A program made the translations under genes and the position numbers. The notes under the pieces were generated by a model, which saw nothing but the letters and a program-made list of their open reading frames with translations, ran no database searches and was not told where the DNA came from. From NCBI RefSeq assembly GCF_034263275.1, contig NZ_CP139559.1:806001-870000 (forward strand): a stretch of 64,000 nt of DNA, in the 5' to 3' direction. This document shows, piece by piece, positions 45,460 through 54,740 of this stretch; the stretch's first letter is position 1, and each line of letters begins with the position of its first letter. This DNA is from Mucilaginibacter sp. cycad4. Its GTDB lineage: Bacteria > Bacteroidota > Bacteroidia > Sphingobacteriales > Sphingobacteriaceae.

Positions 45460-47085
45460 ATGAAAAAGTATTCGATCATATTGGTTTCAATATCAGTGCT
45501 TATTACCGCATTTGCATCCTGCAAAAAATCATACCTTGATGAAAAACCATACTCATCATACACTCCGTTAACACTTACCGATTCATTAGGTTTTGAAGCT
45601 GCCGCAGTTGGACTCTACAATTACGAAAGCACCATTTTAACATATTCAAGTGCCCAGGGTTGGCCAAGTGTTTGGCAGGTAGGCACTGACGTGGCTAATG
45701 CTACAGCCAACCAGCAGGGTATTGAAGTCCCTTATTATAACTATGCCCAGCTTACCTCAACAGATGGCGCCGCCAGTTATATTTGGGGCAAATACTATGC
45801 GCTAATCAACAATGCCAACGCTATAATTGATAATGCCGAAAATCCGTCGACAACAAAAATAGGAGCAGTTGGTAAAAAACAGGTAGAAGCTGAGGCTAAG
45901 TTTTTCAGGGCGTATGCGTATAATAATTTGGCAACCCTGTTTGGCAAAGTGCCACTGATCACAACTCCGCTTACTACACCAAAAACAAATTTTGTACGCG
46001 CGTCCCTTGATGATGTAAATAGCCTGATCATTAGCGATCTTACATATGCCAGTGCCAATCTGTCTGACTTAAATGGTCCTGGTAATGTTAAACTTAATGT
46101 TCAGGGTAAACCAATTGGTCGCGCTAATAAATATATGGCCATGCAGCTTTTGGCCGAGGTTTACCTGCGTACCGGTAAAAATGATTTGGCCGAGCAACAA
46201 GCACAGGCCGTTATTAGCAGTGGTAAATTTAGCCTGATCAAAGCCCGTTATGGTGTAAGGGCAAGCGGTGCAGGTGATTATTATTCGGATATGTTTGTGT
46301 ATGGTAACGAAAGACGCGCGCAGGGCAATTCTGAAGCTATTTGGGTACTGGAACAGGAAAATCCAAGCTCTGTAGTTGGTGGCAATACAGATAATGCCCA
46401 GCAACGCAGGGTTTGGGGAGCTGCTTACTACAATATAGCAGGTTTGTTGCCATGTGATACATTAGGAGGACGCAGTATAGGAAGGTTAAGATTAAGTAAC
46501 TGGGTACTATATGGCCTTTATCCTAACGGGGATATGCGTAACTCGCAATACAGTATTAAAAGGCGTTACTATTATAACGATCCAACAAATGCCAAATATG
46601 GGCAAGTAGTGCCATTTACCGGTCCGGATACTTTATATAAAATCTGCCCGAGCACAACCAAATGGGGTGCATTTGACCCTAATGATACGTTTGGCTATGC
46701 CATGATCAAGGATTTTATCATGATGCGTTTAGGTGAAACCTACCTGCTGCTTGCCGAAGCACAGTTTAAACAAGGCAAAACCGCCGATGCTGCTGCATCG
46801 ATCAATGTATTAAGGACAAGGGCCAACGCACCGCAGGTAACTGCTGATCAAATGACACTTAATTTTGTGTTAGATGAACGCGCAAGAGAACTTATCGGTG
46901 AGGAAAACCGACGCCAAACCCTGATGCGTACCGGAACATTGGTTGAACGTTCGTTACGCCTGAATTCGGGCGATGTACAGCACCCTACAACCGGGCTCGC
47001 AGCTAAGAATTTATTGCTGCCAATCCCGCTGTCTGAAATTCAGCTGAATAAAGATGCGGTGCTGGAGCAAAACCCGGGTTATTAA
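45460..47085 (+). CDS. SusD/RagB-family glycan-binding lipoprotein of the PUL
   Basis: This 541-aa lipoprotein has lipobox FASC followed by KKSYLDEKPYS. The SusD N-terminal TPR-like region (VEAEAKFFRAYAYNNLATLFGKVPLI) and C-terminal region (IMMRLGETYLLLAEAQFKQGK, VLDERARELIGEENRRQTLMR) are intact. It caps the SusC barrel at the surface. It is followed by a strong terminator before the enzyme genes. Confidence 0.95.
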   Translation: MKKYSIILVSISVLITAFASCKKSYLDEKPYSSYTPLTLTDSLGFEAAAVGLYNYESTILTYSSAQGWPSVWQVGTDVANATANQQGIEVPYYNYAQLTSTDGAASYIWGKYYALINNANAIIDNAENPSTTKIGAVGKKQVEAEAKFFRAYAYNNLATLFGKVPLITTPLTTPKTNFVRASLDDVNSLIISDLTYASANLSDLNGPGNVKLNVQGKPIGRANKYMAMQLLAEVYLRTGKNDLAEQQAQAVISSGKFSLIKARYGVRASGAGDYYSDMFVYGNERRAQGNSEAIWVLEQENPSSVVGGNTDNAQQRRVWGAAYYNIAGLLPCDTLGGRSIGRLRLSNWVLYGLYPNGDMRNSQYSIKRRYYYNDPTNAKYGQVVPFTGPDTLYKICPSTTKWGAFDPNDTFGYAMIKDFIMMRLGETYLLLAEAQFKQGKTADAAASINVLRTRANAPQVTADQMTLNFVLDERARELIGEENRRQTLMRTGTLVERSLRLNSGDVQHPTTGLAAKNLLLPIPLSEIQLNKDAVLEQNPGY

Positions 47086-47097
47086 TTAAAACACAAA

Positions 47098-47139
47098 TAA
47101 AAAGTAAGGGCAATATTGATTGCCCTTACTTTTACTTTT
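47098..47139 (+). terminator. Intrinsic terminator between susD and the enzyme genes
   Basis: AAGTAAGGGCAAT pairs with ATTGCCCTTACTT around a 4-nt loop (about 47102-47131), followed by a T-rich tract that runs to the ATG at 47141. It should limit readthrough from susCD into the enzyme genes, giving more SusCD than enzymes. Confidence 0.85.
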
Positions 47140-47140
47140 T

Positions 47141-48460
47141 ATGAAGCTATACCGTTTAAAATACCAACTTTTACTATGTATCCTGTTTTGCGGTGCTGCG
47201 CCTGCAATGGCGCAAAGCACTAAGGTAACTACCAATACCATAGGCCTGGGATGGGCAAATAACTCGGTTAATACGGTTATATTCCGCAAAAACTCGCTCG
47301 TTACCTTTAAGGGCGAACAATATGCCGCCTATTATAACAACCACCAGGTATTGATGTTGGCTAAAAGAAAAAGCAGCTCGGCCAACTGGCAGGTTGCCAC
47401 AACACAATATAAGGCTGACGCAGCCGATGCCCATAAGGATATCAGTATTATGGTTGATGGTGCCGGCTATTTGCATGTTGCCTGGGGCCACCATAACCAG
47501 GCTTTAAATTATGCTAAAAGCATTAAGCCCGGCAGCCTTATTTTATCAGATCCGCAAAGTATGACGGGAGTTGGCGAAAACAGGGTCAGCTATCCCGAAT
47601 TTTATCGTTTACGGGGCGGCGACCTGTTATTTGTTTACCGCGATGGTGGTTCGGGCAATGGTAATCTGGTGATGAACCGATATAGCATAACCTCACAAAA
47701 ATGGGTTAATGTACAGCAAAACCTTATCGATGGCGAGGGCAAACGCAATGCCTACTGGCAAATGTGCATTGATAAAAAAGGAATTATCCATATTTCATGG
47801 GTATGGCGTGAAAGCCCGGATGTGGCAAGTAATCATGATATGTGCTACGCCCGTTCAAATGACGGGGGGGGAAGCTGGGAAAAATCAACCGGCGAAAAAT
47901 ATGCACTTCCAATTAATGCTGCCAATGCAGAGTATGCTTGTAAAATACCACAGCGCAGTGAGCTCATCAATCAAACATCCATGTTTGCCGATGATAAGGG
48001 CAATCCTTTTATTGCTACCTATTGGCGCGATAGCAGTTCAGCAATACCGCAGTATCATATTGTTTTTAAAATCGGTGATAACTGGCATTTGGCCAATCTT
48101 GGTTTCAGGAAAACGGCTTTCACCCTCGGTGGAACGGGTACAAAACGTATCCCGATATCACGTCCGCAAATAATAGCCTGGAACAATAATGGAAAACAAT
48201 CAGCAGCGATTGTTTTCAGGGATACCGAGCGCGGCGATAAAGTTTCTGTGGCTATAAATAACGATCTGAAAACAGCGAACTGGCGGGTTAATGATTTGAC
48301 AACCATATCTGTAGGCGAATGGGAACCAACCTATGATACCGAATTATGGAAGGATAAAAAGATTCTTAACCTGTTTGTACAGCAGGTAACACAGGTTGAT
48401 GGTGAGGGTAAGGCCAACATGGCGCCCACCAAAGTACAGGTATTGGAATGGAAACCCTGA
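47141..48460 (+). CDS. Secreted BNR_4-family beta-propeller protein, candidate rhamnose-glucuronate enzyme
   Basis: This 439-aa protein has a signal peptide ending AAPAMAQ and a propeller of the BNR_4 family, with blocks GWANNSVNTVIFRKNSLVTF, DAHKDISIMVDGAGYLHVAWGHH and WRESPDVASNHDMCYARSNDGG. BNR_4 propellers include lyases and hydrolases acting on uronate-containing glycans. The PL27/GH145 propellers that remove L-rhamnose from glucuronate in arabinogalactan fit the RhaM and GH43 neighbours best. Ulvan-type lyases are an alternative. The start is the ATG at 47141; an in-frame TTG at 47120 falls inside the terminator stem. Confidence 0.7.
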   Translation: MKLYRLKYQLLLCILFCGAAPAMAQSTKVTTNTIGLGWANNSVNTVIFRKNSLVTFKGEQYAAYYNNHQVLMLAKRKSSSANWQVATTQYKADAADAHKDISIMVDGAGYLHVAWGHHNQALNYAKSIKPGSLILSDPQSMTGVGENRVSYPEFYRLRGGDLLFVYRDGGSGNGNLVMNRYSITSQKWVNVQQNLIDGEGKRNAYWQMCIDKKGIIHISWVWRESPDVASNHDMCYARSNDGGGSWEKSTGEKYALPINAANAEYACKIPQRSELINQTSMFADDKGNPFIATYWRDSSSAIPQYHIVFKIGDNWHLANLGFRKTAFTLGGTGTKRIPISRPQIIAWNNNGKQSAAIVFRDTERGDKVSVAINNDLKTANWRVNDLTTISVGEWEPTYDTELWKDKKILNLFVQQVTQVDGEGKANMAPTKVQVLEWKP

Positions 48461-48604
48461 AATTGGAAGTCTTAAACCCTAAGTCTCAAGTTGAAAGTCT
48501 TAAGAAAAGTATTTAGAAAAAATGACTGAAGACTTGGAACTTTCGACATAATACTTTCAGCTTGGAACTTAAATCAAAGCGTAATAAACAAATAAATAGT
48601 CCGG

Positions 48605-49840
48605 ATGAAAAAGCTCATAGTTTATTTTATACTAATAGCGATGCCCTTTGGTGTGTCTGCCCAAAGCAAAAAAAATACAGCAAAGTTATCTGACAGGAAA
48701 TTGTGGTTAAACTACATGGATAAAGTAGCACGACCGGTGATCAGTAACCTTGCAGCCGATCAGCTTAAAAAAAAAATGCCCATGCTGGTATCCGACAGGA
48801 TCGACAATAAGGAAAGCCGGATCAAAGTGGGTTACCTCGAAGCTTTTGGACGTACGTTGTGCGGCATAGCGCCATGGTTACAATTAGAGGGCGGTGATCC
48901 TGCCGAAGTAAAGCTTCGTGAGCAATACAGGGCCTGGGCTTTGAAAGCTATTGCAAACGCGGTTAATCCGCAGGCTAAAGACTATCTGCAATGGAGCGGT
49001 GGTCAGCCATTGGTTGATGCGTCATTTGTGGCTTTTGCATTGGTAAGGAGCCCCTGGCTATGGGAACATCTTGATGAAACTATTAAAAAACAGGTGGTTG
49101 AAGTAATGAAGACTACCCGCGCAACCGTGCCGGTTTACTCAAACTGGATCCTGTTTTCGGGAATGATAGAAGCGTTTTTTTGCAAGTACGACTTGGGTTA
49201 CGACCCGGTAAGGGTTGAATTTGGCATCCGCGAATTTACCGAGCATTGGTACGTTGGTGACGGCTTATATTCGGATGGGATGAGCTTTCATCTTGATTAT
49301 TATAACAGCATCGTGATCCACCCCAACCTGAGCACCATATTGGAAGAGGTTAATGCTAAAAAGAAAACTTACGCGCGTGAGCAGCAGCGCGAACTGGCCG
49401 TTGGTCAGCGTTATGCCGAGGTGCTCGAACGACTCATTAATGCCGATGGAAGTTACCCGGTTATAGGGCGGTCAATAGTTTACCGCGGCGGTGCATTTCA
49501 TCACCTGGCTAATATGGCCTACAAAAAACAACTGCCTGCAAGTTTGAAACCTGCACAGGTAAGATGTGCGCTAACCGCCATGATCAAAAAAACGCTTGGT
49601 GCACCTCAAACCTTTACTGCTGATGGCTGGCTTAATATGGGTTTATATGGCAAGCAGCCCGGCCTGGCCGATTTTTACATAACAACCGGCAGCCTGTATT
49701 TCTGCGCCACAGTTTTTGTGCCGTTAGGCTTGCCCGAAACTGATCCGTTTTGGGCCGATGCAGATGAACCATGGACTGCCGTTAAAATCTGGAGCGGCCA
49801 GGATGCACCGGCCGATCATGCACTTGATATCAGAAAATAA
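48605..49840 (+). CDS. Secreted DUF2264-family protein, candidate glucuronidase-type enzyme
   Basis: This 411-aa protein has a signal peptide (MKKLIVYFILIAMPFGVSAQS) and the DUF2264 pattern: an alpha/alpha-barrel-like sequence with GRTLCGIAPWLQLEGGD, FSGMIEAFFCKYDLGYD, YVGDGLYSDGMSFHLDYYNS and DGSYPVIGRSIVYRGGAFHHLA. DUF2264 proteins are frequent in Bacteroidota PULs. I recall that some are classed as CAZy GH154 beta-glucuronidases, but cannot verify that here. The catalytic acids are likely among the conserved Asp/Glu of the GDGLYSDG region. It lies between the propeller and GH43 genes in the same transcription direction. Confidence 0.72.
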   Translation: MKKLIVYFILIAMPFGVSAQSKKNTAKLSDRKLWLNYMDKVARPVISNLAADQLKKKMPMLVSDRIDNKESRIKVGYLEAFGRTLCGIAPWLQLEGGDPAEVKLREQYRAWALKAIANAVNPQAKDYLQWSGGQPLVDASFVAFALVRSPWLWEHLDETIKKQVVEVMKTTRATVPVYSNWILFSGMIEAFFCKYDLGYDPVRVEFGIREFTEHWYVGDGLYSDGMSFHLDYYNSIVIHPNLSTILEEVNAKKKTYAREQQRELAVGQRYAEVLERLINADGSYPVIGRSIVYRGGAFHHLANMAYKKQLPASLKPAQVRCALTAMIKKTLGAPQTFTADGWLNMGLYGKQPGLADFYITTGSLYFCATVFVPLGLPETDPFWADADEPWTAVKIWSGQDAPADHALDIRK

Positions 49841-49854
49841 TACAAACATCTTAT

Positions 49855-50961
49855 ATGAAATATTATCGCTTTTTATTGCCGGCCTTTTTGCTGTTAAGCG
49901 TCATTGGACGCGCGCAAACTAAATTAACCAGTTTTAACCCCGGCGCTATTTGGCCCGATGACAAAGGGATACACATTAATGCCCATGGTGGAGGCATTTT
50001 GTATAATAATGGGGTTTATTATTGGTTTGGCGAACATAAAATTGCCGGCGATGCCGGCAACAGGGCAATGGTTGGGGTTCATTGCTATTCGTCAAAAGAT
50101 TTGTATAACTGGAAGGATGAGGGGATCTCGCTGAGTGTTTCACCCGATACCGCAAATGATATAGCAAAAGGCTGCATTTTAGAAAGGCCCAAAGTTGTCT
50201 ATAACAAAAAGACCAAAAAATATGTAATGTGGTTTCACCTGGAGCTATTAGGCAAAGGCTACAGCGCTGCCCGTGCTGGAGTTGCCGTAAGTGATAAGGT
50301 GACCGGCCCGTATAAATTCGTTAAAAGCTATCGTCCAAATCCGGGGCAGATGCCGTTTTACCCGGCACTTACTCCCGGGGGAGATAAAATAAACTGCATT
50401 AATCCGGCCCATGAAACCGATAAGTTTTTTTGCCGCGACCTGCCAGGCGGCCAGATGGCCCGCGACATGACCGTTTTTGTTGATGACGACGGCAAAGCTT
50501 ACCATGTTTTTTCATCCGAAGAGAATTATACACTTGATTTGGCAGAACTTACACCCGATTATACCGGTCACACCGGCAAGTTTATTCGCATATACATCGG
50601 CCATCAAACCGAAGCACCTGCCTTATTTAAACGCAACGGAGTTTATTACCTGATAGGTTCGGGTTGTACCGGCTGGGCGCCCAATGCTGCCCGTTGGTTC
50701 AGTGCAAAATCCATCTGGGGGCCGTGGACTTATCACGGTAATCCATGCCAGGGGCCGGATAGCCAAATCACTTATGGCGGTCAAAGTACCCATGTATTGC
50801 CTGTGGCCGGTAAAAAAGATGCGTTCATCTTTATAGCCGATAAATGGACACCTAAAGATGCTATTGATGGCCGTTACCTGTGGCTGCCTATCAGCTTTAA
50901 GGGCGATGACATCGAAATAAACTGGGTAGATAACTGGAACCTTGATGTTTTTAAGAAATAA
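49855..50961 (+). CDS. GH43-family glycosidase, exo-beta-1,3-galactanase-like
   Basis: This 368-aa secreted five-bladed-propeller enzyme has a signal peptide ending IGRAQ. Features match the exo-beta-1,3-galactanase branch of GH43 (GH43_24/34-like): INAHGGGILYNNGVYYWFGE (41-60), ILERPKVVYN (108-117), YVMWFH, QTEAPALFKRNGVYYLIGSG (251-270) and GWAPN. Glu253 is the probable catalytic acid. The usual GH43 base Asp is replaced by the NAHGGG segment, and Gln310 in YGGQSTHVLP aligns with the Gln that acts as base in the fungal enzyme Pc1,3Gal43A. It is expected to remove galactose, including side-chain-bearing units, from a beta-1,3-galactan. Confidence 0.82.
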   Translation: MKYYRFLLPAFLLLSVIGRAQTKLTSFNPGAIWPDDKGIHINAHGGGILYNNGVYYWFGEHKIAGDAGNRAMVGVHCYSSKDLYNWKDEGISLSVSPDTANDIAKGCILERPKVVYNKKTKKYVMWFHLELLGKGYSAARAGVAVSDKVTGPYKFVKSYRPNPGQMPFYPALTPGGDKINCINPAHETDKFFCRDLPGGQMARDMTVFVDDDGKAYHVFSSEENYTLDLAELTPDYTGHTGKFIRIYIGHQTEAPALFKRNGVYYLIGSGCTGWAPNAARWFSAKSIWGPWTYHGNPCQGPDSQITYGGQSTHVLPVAGKKDAFIFIADKWTPKDAIDGRYLWLPISFKGDDIEINWVDNWNLDVFKK

Positions 50962-50962
50962 C

Positions 50963-52816
50963 ATGAGAAATTTCATAAGCTTATGCTGCCTGCTGTTCAT
51001 TGCAGGTACAGTTGCTGCACAGGATAGCCTCATTACCAATATCCAAAGCCGTAAATCGCTTGATCTGAATGGCAAATGGCAGTACATTGTTGACCCCTAC
51101 GAAACCGGGTTTTATGATTACCGCTACAAGGAGCTTAACGAAAAAAATGGTGATGCTTACTGGAATAGCGGCATCCCGGCTAACAAAACTGAGAAGAAGG
51201 AGCACGGTTACATTGATAAATATAGTATTGACGTACCCGGCGACTGGAACCATCAAAAGCCCGAGTTTACTTACTACGAGGGTACTATCTGGTACAAAAA
51301 ATCATTTGACTATGTAAAATATGCCGATAACAGCAGGCAGTACATCTATTTTGGAGCTGTAAATTATCGTGCTGATGTGTATTTGAACGGCAAAAAGCTT
51401 GGAATGCACAAAGGTGGTTTTACACCCTTTAACTTCGAGGTTTCGGCGGGGCTGCTTAAGGATAAAGATAATTTGCTGGTTGTTAAGGTTGATAATAAAC
51501 GCTACGCCGATGAAGTACCCACTCTTAATACCGACTGGTGGAACTACGGCGGTATTACCCGCGATGTAAAACTGGTTGAAGTGCCGGCCACCTATATCCG
51601 TGATTTTTTGATCCAGCTTAAAACGCCTGTTAATGGTACAGCTCCCGCTAAGCAACCGGAGGTAAGCGGATGGGTTAAACTGAGTGATACTCCGCCAACC
51701 GGTCAAAATATCACTGTACAAATACCCGAGCTTAAGTTTAGTAAGCAATTTGCTACCACAGGAGCACTCACACAGGTGAGCTTTAAATTGCCAAAGGTGC
51801 AGCTATGGTCGCCAGAAACGCCTAAGCTGTATAAAGTTATCATAAGTTCCGGTGCCGATAAAACAGAAGATAGGATAGGGTTCCGCACCATTGAGGCCCA
51901 CGGTCCGCAGTTATTGTTAAATGGCAAGCCTGTATTTTTACGGGGGATCTGTATCCACGGCGAAATACCACAGGATGTACGGAGAGCATACAGCCAGCAG
52001 GATGCCGAACAATTGCTAAATCAGGCGCATAAGCTTGGCTGCAATATGGTAAGGCTGGCGCATTATCCTCATGATGAAAAAATGACCCGCCTGGCCGATT
52101 CGCTGGGTATTATGGTTTGGTCGGAGATCCCGGTTTACTGGACGATTGATTTTGGCAATGCCGCGGTGCTTGAAAAGGCAAAGGTTCAGCTCAATGAAAT
52201 GATCACCCGCGATCATAACCGCGCCAGTATAATTATCTGGTCGGTAGGCAACGAAACACCAGTAAGCCCAACCCGCACCAATTTCATGCATAGCCTTATT
52301 ATTAAAGCCAAACAATTGGATAATACCCGCCTGGTATCGGCTGCGCTTGAGGTAAACTACAGTTCGGGTAAAGATTTGAATGTGGTGGATGACCCGCTGG
52401 GCGAGTTTGTTGACCTTGTTGCTTTTAACGAATACCTTGGCTGGTATGGCGGCCTGCCCGATAAATGCCGCACCACAAACTGGAGCACACCTTATAACAA
52501 ACCGTTGTTTATCAGTGAAACAGGGGCCGAAGCTAAAACCGGCTTTCATGCCGACTCATTGACCCGATTCAGTGAAGAATACCAGGAATGGTACTTTAAA
52601 GAGCAGGTAGCCATGTTTAAGCGGATGCCTGCAAATTTTGTGGGGCTGTCGCCATGGGTAATGGCCGATTTCCGGTCGCCAAAACGCAATAACCCCCTTT
52701 ACCAGGAAGGCTGGAACCGCAAGGGCCTTTATGATGACAAAGGCAACAAAAAGAAAGCATTTTATATTCTTCAAAACTATTACAAACAAAAAAGCGCGGA
52801 AGCGTTGAACCGATAG
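50963..52816 (+). CDS. GH2-family beta-glycosidase (beta-galactosidase or beta-glucuronidase)
   Basis: This 617-aa secreted enzyme has a signal peptide ending GTVAAQ, a sugar-binding sandwich (LDLNGKWQYIVDPYETGF, YEGTIWYKKSFDY), an Ig-like middle domain and a TIM barrel. Catalytic residues are Glu431 (acid/base, in WSVGNET) and Glu519 (nucleophile, in ISETGAEA), counted from the ATG at 50963. The start 2 nt after the GH43 stop is preferred to the in-frame ATG at 50945, which gives no better signal peptide. The NEYLGWYG segment is common in GH2 beta-glucuronidases, so glucuronate removal is favoured over beta-galactose; neither is certain. Confidence 0.88.
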   Translation: MRNFISLCCLLFIAGTVAAQDSLITNIQSRKSLDLNGKWQYIVDPYETGFYDYRYKELNEKNGDAYWNSGIPANKTEKKEHGYIDKYSIDVPGDWNHQKPEFTYYEGTIWYKKSFDYVKYADNSRQYIYFGAVNYRADVYLNGKKLGMHKGGFTPFNFEVSAGLLKDKDNLLVVKVDNKRYADEVPTLNTDWWNYGGITRDVKLVEVPATYIRDFLIQLKTPVNGTAPAKQPEVSGWVKLSDTPPTGQNITVQIPELKFSKQFATTGALTQVSFKLPKVQLWSPETPKLYKVIISSGADKTEDRIGFRTIEAHGPQLLLNGKPVFLRGICIHGEIPQDVRRAYSQQDAEQLLNQAHKLGCNMVRLAHYPHDEKMTRLADSLGIMVWSEIPVYWTIDFGNAAVLEKAKVQLNEMITRDHNRASIIIWSVGNETPVSPTRTNFMHSLIIKAKQLDNTRLVSAALEVNYSSGKDLNVVDDPLGEFVDLVAFNEYLGWYGGLPDKCRTTNWSTPYNKPLFISETGAEAKTGFHADSLTRFSEEYQEWYFKEQVAMFKRMPANFVGLSPWVMADFRSPKRNNPLYQEGWNRKGLYDDKGNKKKAFYILQNYYKQKSAEALNR

Positions 52817-52824
52817 CCACCACA

Positions 52825-54651
52825 ATGAAAAAAACTATTATATCCTTTTTAACATTTTTAAGTCTGGGCATAACCGGCTTCAGCCAGGCACCCAAACATA
52901 CCTTTGCATTAGGCGATGCGGCTTTCCTGCTTGACGGGAAACCTTTCCAGATGATTTCGGGGGAGATGCATTATCCCCGCGTACCGCGTGAGGCCTGGCG
53001 AGCCCGCATGAAAATGGCTAAGGCCATGGGCTTAAATACCATAGGTACTTATGTGTTCTGGAACCTGCACGAGCCGCAAAAAGGCAAGTTTGATTTTACC
53101 GGTAACAATGATGTGGCGGAGTTTGTACGTATAGCCCAGCAGGAAGGCCTGTGGGTAATCCTTCGCCCAAGCCCGTACGTATGTGCAGAGTGGGAATTTG
53201 GAGGATATCCTTACTGGCTGCAGAACGAAAAAGGCCTTGAGGTACGCAGTAAAGAGGCTCAATATCTTAAGGAGTATCAAAGCTATATTAAAGAGGTTGG
53301 CAAGCAATTGGCCCCGCTGCAGATAAATCATGGCGGTAATATCCTGATGGTACAAATCGAAAATGAATATGGTTCGTACGGCAGCGATAAAGAATACCTG
53401 GGCATTAATCAGAAGTTTTTTAAAGAAGCCGGTTTTGACGGATTGCTATATACCTGCGATCCGGCACCCGACCTGGTGAACGGTCATTTGCCCGGATTGC
53501 TGCCCGCCGTTAATGGCCTTGATAATCCTGCAAAAGTAAAGAAGATCATCAATGAGAATCATGACGGCAAAGGCCCGTATTATATTGCCGAATGGTACCC
53601 GGCCTGGTTCGACTGGTGGGGAACTGCTCATCACACCATCCCGGCCGAACGTTATGCAGGCAGGCTTGATTCTGTACTGGCAGCTGGCATCTCTATCAAT
53701 ATGTACATGTTTCACGGCGGCACAACCCGTGCGTTTATGAATGGCGCTAATTTTAAAGATACCTCGCCTTATGAGCCGCAGACAAGCAGTTATGATTATG
53801 ATGCGCCGTTAGATGAGGCGGGTAACGCTACACCGAAATTTATGCAGTTCAGGCAGGTGATTCAGAAGCATTTACCTGCCGGTATGCGATTGCCCGATGT
53901 GCCGGCAGCTAAACCGGTAATTACTATACCAGCTGTTAAACTAACACAATCGGTAAGTTTATTAAATACTTTACCGGCAGCTAAAGAAAATATTACGCCG
54001 CTTACATTTGAAGACTTGCACCAGGATTATGGTTTTGTACTATACCGCACCATTTTAAACGGAAGCAAAAGCGGACAGCTTAAGCTTAAAGAACTTAGGG
54101 ATTATGCAGTGATCATGATCAACGGTAAAGAAGCAGGCACGCTTGATCGCAGGCTTAACCAGGATAGCCTTTACTTAAAACTCCCGGCAGGTAAAGTAAC
54201 GCTTGATATTTTGGTAGAAAACCTGGGCAGGATCAATTTTGGTAAGTATCTTTTGCAAAACAAAAAAGGGATCACCCAACAAGTGCTTTTAAATGGCAGG
54301 GAATTGCAACACTGGAAAATGTATTCGCTGCCGTTTCATGATTTAAACGCTGTTAAATTCTCCGGGGCGAAACAAAATGAACAATCGCCGATGATAAGGA
54401 AAGGCGGCTTTAAGCTGGATAAATTGGGCGATACCTATCTTGATATGAGCAACTGGGGTAAGGGTGTGGTATGGGTAAACGGCCATAACCTTGGCAGGTA
54501 CTGGGGCATTGGCCCGCAGCAAACTTTATACCTGCCGGTTGAGTGGTTAAAGAAAGGGTATAATGATGTTGAGGTGCTTGAATTGTTAAAACCGCAGCAA
54601 GATCAGTTATCTGGAATTGATAAACCTATATTGGATGTGGCAAAACCATAA
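52825..54651 (+). CDS. GH35-family beta-galactosidase
   Basis: This 608-aa secreted enzyme has a signal peptide ending TGFSQ and then the GH35 TIM barrel: GKPFQMISGEMHYPRVPREAW, TYVFWNLHEPQKGKFDF, RPSPYVCAEWEFGGYPYWL. Acid/base Glu181 is in QIENEYGSYG and nucleophile Glu256 is in YIAEWYPAWFDWWG. C-terminal beta-sandwich domains follow, ending with WVNGHNLGRYWGIGPQQTLY. It is expected to cleave terminal beta-galactose from galactan side chains. It is eight bases from the GH2 stop, in the same operon. Confidence 0.94.
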   Translation: MKKTIISFLTFLSLGITGFSQAPKHTFALGDAAFLLDGKPFQMISGEMHYPRVPREAWRARMKMAKAMGLNTIGTYVFWNLHEPQKGKFDFTGNNDVAEFVRIAQQEGLWVILRPSPYVCAEWEFGGYPYWLQNEKGLEVRSKEAQYLKEYQSYIKEVGKQLAPLQINHGGNILMVQIENEYGSYGSDKEYLGINQKFFKEAGFDGLLYTCDPAPDLVNGHLPGLLPAVNGLDNPAKVKKIINENHDGKGPYYIAEWYPAWFDWWGTAHHTIPAERYAGRLDSVLAAGISINMYMFHGGTTRAFMNGANFKDTSPYEPQTSSYDYDAPLDEAGNATPKFMQFRQVIQKHLPAGMRLPDVPAAKPVITIPAVKLTQSVSLLNTLPAAKENITPLTFEDLHQDYGFVLYRTILNGSKSGQLKLKELRDYAVIMINGKEAGTLDRRLNQDSLYLKLPAGKVTLDILVENLGRINFGKYLLQNKKGITQQVLLNGRELQHWKMYSLPFHDLNAVKFSGAKQNEQSPMIRKGGFKLDKLGDTYLDMSNWGKGVVWVNGHNLGRYWGIGPQQTLYLPVEWLKKGYNDVEVLELLKPQQDQLSGIDKPILDVAKP

Positions 54652-54740
54652 ATAAAAGCTAAAAGCAGAATGCACAAAGCTAAAGCTTTTGATTGCTGTA
54701 GCTAAAGTAATTAACAGACTTTTAATAAATATCATTGATA

